The notes beneath the pieces were generated by a model, which saw only the letters and a program-made list of their open reading frames with translations, was not told the DNA's origin and made no database searches. Shown piece after piece: positions 57,523-64,000 of a stretch of 64,000 bases of DNA. Numbering within the stretch: position 1 is the first letter of the stretch; every line of letters begins with the position of its first letter. The stretch comes from Cryptomeria japonica (Eukaryota > Streptophyta > Pinopsida > Cupressales > Cupressaceae): contig NC_081408.1 in the NCBI RefSeq assembly GCF_030272615.1, positions 406,822,889 through 406,886,888 of the forward strand, written 5' to 3'. The position numbers and the translations under genes were made by a program.

Positions 57523-57593
57523 GTGCGCACACACACACACATACATGTGTGTGTAGATATATATGTGTGTGTGTGTGTGTGTATACATATATA
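57425..57593. repeat. Compound (GT)n(AT)n(AC)n microsatellite
   Basis: TGTGTA and GT repeats, then (TA)n at 57482-57518, then AC repeats (57520-57542), then further TG/AT blocks. The GT and AC arms are complementary around the AT core. It abuts the LTR start at 57594. Confidence 0.93.
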
Positions 57594-59458
57594 TGTAATG
57601 CCCCTCTCTTGGTCAGACTCGATTTAACCTTGTTTGACTCTGGATGACCTTTGTTGTAGTTTAAGTGGATATTTATGATTTATACTTTATGGATCGTTGG
57701 AAGGATGATTTATATGATGATGATCATTGTGTGTTTATATCATGAGTAGCTATGCTCAGTTAGGCAGATGATTATTGAGATGAATTATACATGTGATGTT
57801 AGGAATTAATCATTATATTTATCGATGTTTAATTGTTATGACATACAATGTGCTTTATCCTTGATGTGCTTGGGTGAAAAGGAAAAACGTTGTTGTACCC
57901 CTGCCCTAATCAGATTTTTAAAATTGGTTTGACCTTGGTTGACTTTTTAAGTGGTCTTCTTGGGTGGTTGATTTACTATGTTGTAATGTTATAGTCAAGT
58001 ATTATGCTTAACGTAAGTACCATAAATGTTGATTTCACATCGATTATTATGTATGATTAGTCGTTCTTTTGATTCGTGTTATTAACCTCGGGCTAACACT
58101 TTCATAGAATATATATGTATGCATGTGTGGTTCATTGTTGCAGGAGATTGTAGGTACAATACCGCATAGGTACGAGGTTTCGTCTCCACCTGGCTTCGCA
58201 AGTTTGAGTGTACTTTATTGGCCCAATGGAATTGGATTGGGTAGTCGTAAGACCCTACGTTTTAACCTAGTTGTGCCCAAGTGGGCGTCATCAATCGTCT
58301 GTCAGTTTTCCTTTGGTTGGGTATGCGGGTTGTGTAATTGTTTGGCTTTCTTAGGTTGCGTGTTGTGCGTTTGGTAAAAAATTGATTATTAAATCCTAGT
58401 AAAGTATTTAATTAGATTAATTGTGTTTTTTTACTTATTCATAAATTAAAGGGACTAAATTAAATAGGACCCCTTTGTGTGATTAATCAATAATTAGATT
58501 GCTAAATTCATATTTGTAGCAAGTTTGGTTAAATGGTTATTTTTAAATGATGAATTAATTAAGCATATATATTTTGAAAGGAAGGTTAATTAGAAATTGG
58601 AAAATAGAAATATCTTGCCCTCTTGGACATTTTGAAATAGAAATGTTAGTTTTAATTTAATTGAGAAAATCAATTTTGGAAGAAAATCAATTTTTGCATA
58701 TTAAATTGTGGGGAAATGATTTTCATTTGGGTGAAAAATAATTTCAACCTAAAAATGGGTTTTTGGTCAAAACTTTCCCTTTTAACCTAGGTTTTCAAAA
58801 AAAATTGGGGAGTTGTTTTTGGAATGGAAAATGGTTGGGCATTCTTGGTTGGAAGAAATTCTTGAGCTTGCAGGTTGGGCTCTTCATCAAATCACTTCCA
58901 AAATTGCACATGGAGGTAGGATTCTGGTTAATTTCCTTTGTTTTCAAGAAATTTATTGATTTGTTTTTGAAGAAATTTGTATGTGGTTTTGTTTAAAAAT
59001 CTCATAAATTTGTGGAATAAGGAAGAGTTGTAGTTAAATCTCAAATTTGAATCCTCCTTGCTTTCATTCCCAATCTCCAGATCAAATTCTTGTTTGTTCA
59101 AATTGATTTCAAAATCAAAATTTGGGGGTTGGTTGTTCACAATAAAATTTTGTTAAAATTTCATATGAATGCATTCAAATTTGAGCATTCTGGGTATGCT
59201 TGTAAATTTTTCCCAATTTTAGTTTGCTAGGATTGCTTATTTTCAAAAAAGATTGCTTTATCTTTCACCCTCTCTGTCATATTCTGGGTTATATGTTTTT
59301 GGGAATACATTGTTTTATATATATATATATATCATTTATATTCTGGAAACTTATTTCTCATAATATTGTCTCAGTCTGAGACTATGCAGATTGGGGTTTT
59401 TTCTTTTTAAAATAAAATAAAATAAATAAATTATTTTATTGTTGCAGGGGCTGTTTGG

Positions 59459-59632
59459 GAACCATGGCCGTCAACCCATGGTTGGGGAGAGCAGTGGCTT
59501 CCCCATACCATGGGGAGAGGCCATGGCTGTGAGGCCATGTCGTGGCCTCCACTCAGTCGTGGCTGGGTGGAGACCACGACATGGTCTCCACAACCCCTTC
59601 CCTTGGGGAAAGGGAGGCCCACGTGGGTCTAC
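59459..59632. repeat. GC-rich cluster of short palindromes
   Basis: Within AT-rich LTR sequence: AACCATGG...CCATGGTT, CCCCATACCATGGGG, GTGGAGACCA/TGGTCTCCAC (perfect 10-bp arms around CGACA) and CCCACGTGGG. A similar cluster lies at the corresponding place in the second LTR (63343-63510). Confidence 0.8.
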
Positions 59633-59796
59633 CCTTATATTTTGCCTTTTGTTATAAAACAAAAAATATATATTTTAATGAATAAAGTTTTAGTATTATT
59701 TAATTTAAATTTTTTAAAATAGTATTTTTTATTATTAAATTATTAATTAATGTATATAAATAAATATATGTTAATTAATATTTAATTATTAATTTA

Positions 59797-59799
<3 letters not shown>

Positions 59800-59868
<69 letters not shown>
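59800..59868. repeat. (AT)n microsatellite
   Basis: About 68 bp of uninterrupted TA dinucleotides. Confidence 0.97.
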
Positions 59869-59869
<1 letters not shown>

Positions 59870-60259
59870 ATTTTTAGTTTCCTTTTAAATTTATATTTCC
59901 ATATTTTGGAAAGTATGTATTTGTTTTGGAAAAAGATGAGATTAGATAATTTTATTCGAGAGAGAATGGAAATGATGATTATATTTCAAAAAAAAAATCA
60001 ATTTTAGTTACTTAATATATAAATTGAATTATATCTTTGTATGTATAGCATATAAATATAATTAATTGAATTATAGTTGAATTTAGTAAATCATGGATGA
60101 CATGTATCTTAATGAGGTAGACAAATTGTAATCAATTTAGATCAATTAGAAAACTTGATCGATTTGTATTTTTAGCGATATGGAAAAATGATTGTCATTA
60201 CAGATCTATGTCAATGCGTGTTTAAATTTCTGTATTCGCATTTAATTAAAGAATGACAA

Positions 60260-60425
60260 GTCCTTGATTGTGAGTGCTGGATATTGTCATATGGTTATTT
60301 TGTATCTGGTTATGTCCTTGATCTCGAGTATTGATTGTTCTCATGTGATTGTTTGTATTTGGTCATGTCCTTTTATGCGAGTGTTGGATGTTGTTATGTG
60401 GTTGACTGTAGTTGGTCATGTCTCT
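60260..60425 (+). repeat. Three 53-54 bp tandem units
   Basis: Units begin GTCCTTGAT/GTCCTTTTAT at 60260, 60314 and 60367, with a partial fourth at 60420. Each holds a GAGTGTTGG...GGTCAT core. Diverged, non-coding, inside the long LTR. Confidence 0.8.
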
Positions 60426-61270
60426 AGTCAGAGAACCGTCAGCCAGTGCACCTCGTATGAGGACTTGTTTGGCCAAGTGGGTATTCCTACCATATTGAAC
60501 TCTGTAAACTAGTCCTTGTGTATACCTTAATTTTTGGAGTTTCGTTTGATTATGGTCTTGTGTCATATGGGAGAGTGGCTTTCGAGTGGGGGCCACGCCC
60601 AAAGTGGTAGCAGGGTAACCCATCGAAAGTGTGTCTAAATAAGTGATAACCTAATAGCATATTAGAGAGTTTAATAGATAAAAACACTAAGTAAGATAAT
60701 TGTTCCTCACACATGGGATGAGTGCTAGTATAGACTTGGAATGCAGTGAGAAGGCCTGAAATGGCAAACCGACAACCTTGTCTTCACGAAAGGATGTGTT
60801 GGGTCCACATGAGACTTGGATGGGCCAGAGGTTCGGGAAAGGTTGTCAGGGTAACCCAGTAGATGGGGTCGGGACCTATGGAGACCTGCCAAGGTAACCA
60901 TACCGAGCTATGTGATGACACTCATCCCTTATGTTCACTAGTGTGCAGTTGTGTTGTTTTTGGTAGGAGTACTATTGTGGAGTCATATCTGGTTGTTTAT
61001 GCCTTTGAGAGTACCTAATTTTCATGTTAGACCATGGGTTGCTTATGATGGGTTGCGAGGACTTAGTTTCGCGGGTGCTCCAGTTGTTCTTTTGTATTTG
61101 CTTCTTACCATGTTTCAGATAGATCCTTTTCCTTCTTTTGGGATCATTCATGTATCTTTTGACCAGTGTGGTCATATGTATTGTTTGTTTATGTACACCT
61201 TATTGGCCGGATGTAATTGATGTGAACCTTATGTATTCTTCACCCTATTATTTATTAGAGGGGTCTTACA

Positions 61271-61322
61271 GTTGAGCAGACCCAGAGATGTAGCCTACTA
61301 GGGGTGAACTCCGATATCAATT
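61271..61322. other. Two facing primer-site remnants
   Basis: GTTGAGCAGACCC (61271) is a deleted plus-strand primer site. Minus-strand TTGATATCGGAGT (61320-61308) resembles TTGGTATCAGAGC with three changes. The two face each other within 52 bp. Confidence 0.4.
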
Positions 61323-61907
61323 TGGTGTTATGTGGTGTTTGTGTTCATCTGTTTCCTTTTTATTTTGCATGTATGAATGGCATTATGGTTAAAATGTATA
61401 ATGTGGATTAGATGATATTAATCTTAAATGCATGTATGAAGTTATCTTATTAAATGCAGTAATATGGATCATGAAGAATGTAGGTTAGTATAATGAAAAT
61501 TATTCATTAGCTTTTAATGCAATTAAAGTATGTATGGAAATTAGATGCATGACATATGTTTTAATGTAAGATTGGATGTAATGTATGGTTAAATTGCAAT
61601 GGATGAACTTAATCATGTTATCTATATTTTTAACCTACCGAACAAATTTAACCATTGTTTAAGTATAATCATGTCATCAAGTTAATCAACTTAATTGGAT
61701 TAATTAGTGTGAGTTGAGTTAGTGTTGAACCAAGTAATCACGTTGGGAAACCCTTTAGGTGTTAGTTAAGTCTTCCGTTGTGTAATCTGAACTTAATGTT
61801 AACTCAATATATCATTATTATGTTTTAACTTTAAAATAAATAAATATTTACACTACATTCTTGTGTTTTAGTGTTATCACTTCGAGGTTTCCTGGCGGGG
61901 CATTACA
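61323..61907 (-). repeat. Possible short minus-strand LTR (585 bp)
   Basis: On the minus strand it starts TGTAATGCCCCGCC and ends CACCA next to the degenerate primer site. Early in the LTR comes ACAACGGAAGACTTAAC, a word common near plant LTR starts. No partner or target duplication was found. Confidence 0.4.
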
Positions 61908-64000
61908 AACGTCGCACTGCTCTTTATGAGCAAGCTACGTCGCTTCCATTCCCTTTTCACGGTATGATATTATATGGTTATATGTATATGTTCCACAGTT
62001 TGTTTATGCAGCTGTAGGTATCGAGAATCGACTCCACCTGAACCTTCAGGTCTGAGCGTGCTCTATGACCCAATGGTAAAGTGAAAAACTCGAGTTATTA
62101 GTCAGACCCTTTTTGTACCAATCGTTCCTATGGGAACAAGACTCCTGCCTGGTACCCTTGTTCATTGTTTGTCGGTCATGTCAGTGTTAGTCCTGTTGGC
62201 ATTTCGTGTTGTTAGTCTCAGTCCCTTACCCTTGTGTTTGGTTTAATGTTTTATTAGCGAGAAAGTGTTAATATCAATATTTTAAAGGTAATTGAATATT
62301 AATGATTAATTAATTAATATAATTGAAATTGCGTAATATTATATTTAGTTAATTACATTACCTAAGTGATTTAATCTATTCTACTATTTTTTGAAAATAA
62401 TTAATTAAAAGGGAATTATGTATTTATTATTGGGATTTTATTGTGCTCGTGGAAAAATTAATTTTAAAGGTAATTAATATTTAATTATTTTTAAAATTTA
62501 AAATTTGCATGTGTGAGGTAATTAATATTTAATTGTTTTCAAAATTTAAAATTTGCATGTGTTGGGAGTTACAAAAAAATAAATTAATTAATGAATTTAA
62601 TGAGTGGAATCTTGTGTGCTTTTTGTATGGAGAGTTACTTTTGGGGAAAAAGGCATATCTTCTGCTTTTGAAAAAAAAAGAAGGGGAATAATTGTTTTGT
62701 CGTGAATGAAATCTTTCTGTGCATGAGTATTTTCAGGATATGGGGGTTTTGAAATGAATTTTGGGGAAATCTCTGGTTGGAAAAGAAGAAATTGAAAATA
62801 AGAAAAGAGGAATGGGTATTGGAAGATTTGCTAGAATTTATGGATTGAAGCTTTCTGGTTGAGCCTTGCGAAGCCGAGGATTTTTCTTAAGGAATACTGC
62901 TTCTGCCTCTGTGTGATTTCCAGTTAGCAAAAAGAGATAGGTTTTTTTAGATTTATTTTCTTTCTTGTATGTAAATTTCTTTCCTATTTGAATGAAATTT
63001 AACTACTTGTTTTATTGTATAGAGAAAATTTAAAAGGAAATTGTTTGTTTGTGGGAAATTTGGGGTTTTTTAGATTTTTGAATATTAATTTCGGGTTTAA
63101 ATTTGATATTTGGAAAGATTCAATCTGTGACGATGTTTTGTAATTTTTTTATTGATCTTTGTTTAAATGAAATTTGGAAAAAATTGGGGTTAGAACGTAT
63201 TTTGGTGAATATGTGCATTTGGATTTATGGTATATATATAATATACACACAAATATAAATGAAAGTATTATTTACTATTTTAATCTCTGTTTTGTGAATG
63301 ATTAATTTTCTCCGTATTAAATTATAATTCTATGCTTTGTTCTTTGGGTGTCGTGGGCACCCACGGTGGTGGGGAGTTTCTCCACTCACCGTGGGCACTG
63401 TGGTGAGAAACCCCACCCAGCATGGGCTTACCCAAGGTGGTTGGATCTCCACAACCATCGTGAGGGTCCATGGTGGAACCCCCCCCCACCCCCCACGCCC
63501 CACACGACATTATTATGTCTTGTTATTAAGTAAATATTATTATTTCATGTTTGATATATATATATATATAGCTAGGTTTTGATAAAGATAGTTATTAAGA
63601 ATAAAATAGATATATTTAGATTAATGTTATTAGATTTGAGTATAGAGTTATATTTTGGCAAAATATAAATATGTATTTTGTTAAATATAGATATAATTGG
63701 AGATTAGATATATTTTTGAGAAAAACAAATGTATTCAGATTAATACATGTCATTTCATATAATTAATGAATCATGTGGTTAAGTTCTGTTTAGGATTATA
63801 TATATGTTTTCATATGAACTTGGTTAATCTTCATTTAATTTGTTGTTGGTCACATATAATGATAGCAATTGTAGGAATGATTACGATTTCTTAAATGTTT
63901 TGAATAATAAAATGTCAGTATCATTGTGCAAATCATTAGGAATAAAATGAGTTATAATGGTTTAAATTTTGGGTTATTAAAATTAATGTTAATTTGAATT
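61908..64000 (+). mobile_element. Second, diverged copy of the long LTR (runs off the window)
   Basis: Blocks match 57594-61270 in the same order at a near-constant offset of about 3.87-3.89 kb: the GCAG-TAGGTA-CGACTCCACCTG block (62010), the GGTTGAGCC/GGTTGGGCT block (about 62860), the GC-rich palindromic patch (63343) and the TTGTTAT-AAA tail (63520). It starts abruptly near 61.9 kb with unrelated sequence. No gene. Confidence 0.55.
63343..63510. repeat. GC-rich cluster of short palindromes (second LTR copy)
   Basis: Contains CACCCACGGTG, GGGGAGTTTCTCC, CCACGGTGAG-type words facing CTCACCGTGG, and a C-run (63480-63493). It occupies the same relative place as 59459-59632, but the actual bases differ. 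Confidence 0.75.

Larger units (their letters stand above)
57594..61270 (+). mobile_element. Long LTR-like unit (3.68 kb)
   Basis: Starts TGTAATGCCCCTC and ends GAGGGGTCTTACA, an imperfect terminal inverted pair (11 of 13) with TG...CA ends. Followed by GTTGAGC-AGACCC, which looks like a tRNA-iMet primer site (GTTGGTATCAGAGC) that lost seven bases. Internal landmarks: a conserved block at 58135-58290 shared with 62010-62170, a GC-rich palindromic patch (59459-59632), (AT)n (59800-59868) and a 53-bp tandem repeat (60260-60425). No coding region. Size and ends resemble long LTRs of gypsy elements; the body of the element is absent. Confidence 0.6.

Noticed and set aside
61323-61907. Solo LTR
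   Set aside because: The flanking five bases differ (CAATT-side versus AACGT-side), so there is no target duplication to support a solo LTR.
57594-61907. A single 4.3-kb LTR from TGTAATGCCCC to GGGGCATTACA
   Set aside because: The perfect 11-bp inverted ends are tempting, but an internal LTR end with a primer-site remnant at 61270 and a minus-strand primer remnant at 61320 fit two units better. Not fully excluded.

Overview
The window is plant nuclear DNA and looks like a slice of a large, AT-rich, repeat-dominated genome. Evidence for a plant: tRNA-iMet and tRNA-Lys type primer-binding sites, a Tat-lineage Ty3/gypsy element with two RNase H domains, Copia-like LTR elements with TGGTATCAGAGC primer sites, a plant mobile domain (PMD) pseudogene, tRNA-derived SINEs and an L1-type LINE. 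A gymnosperm would fit the old, nested, decayed repeats, but nothing here proves it. I find no intact host gene. Every coding stretch is a decayed mobile-element gene or an unidentified relic.

Layout. 1-9.4 kb: a decayed minus-strand extra ORF of a retroelement (about 2.46-5.94 kb). Its start lies in a 212-bp tandem duplication. Upstream of it is a 1.2-kb array of about 18 imperfect palindromes (6.28-7.46 kb). 9.4-16.8 kb: an unidentified coding relic, an isolated RNase H domain, a SINE-like tRNA head, microsatellites and LTR-like sequence. 16.9-18.68 kb: a LINE (end of ORF1 plus endonuclease), cut at an LTR boundary. 18.68-53.42 kb: one large minus-strand Tat/gypsy composite. It holds a complete but decayed element (5' LTR 48026-49471, tRNA-Lys primer site, gag, protease, G-patch, RT, RNase H, second RNase H, integrase, about 3 kb of 3' UTR, 3' LTR from 18679). 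A truncated second copy (integrase end plus 3' UTR) shares the 48-49.5 kb LTR. Two Copia-like elements are nested in its 3' end: element 1 (19409-27402, minus) and element 2 (30723-38173, plus). A SINE with a 17-bp target duplication sits in the 5' LTR. 53.4-57.4 kb: an unidentified pseudogene, another gypsy LTR/PPT junction, a degenerate minisatellite and a PMD pseudogene. 57.6-64 kb: a 3.7-kb LTR-like unit, a head-to-head primer-site junction, a short minus LTR and a second, diverged copy of the long LTR.

The most interesting system is the pair of nested elements. Neither shows protease, integrase or reverse transcriptase. Both carry a coiled-coil/zinc-knuckle gag and then one long homologous ORF2 of about 1,070 codons where pol would normally be. 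Each also has its own hexamer spread over LTR, UTR and coding sequence: sense-strand ACCGAG, 25 copies in element 1; ACCGGT, 18 copies in element 2. Fewer than one of each is expected. A fast-changing protein paired with a family-specific dispersed motif recalls the VANC anti-silencing proteins of Arabidopsis VANDAL transposons. The link to ORF2 is inference; the motif counts and the ORF2 similarity come directly from the sequence.
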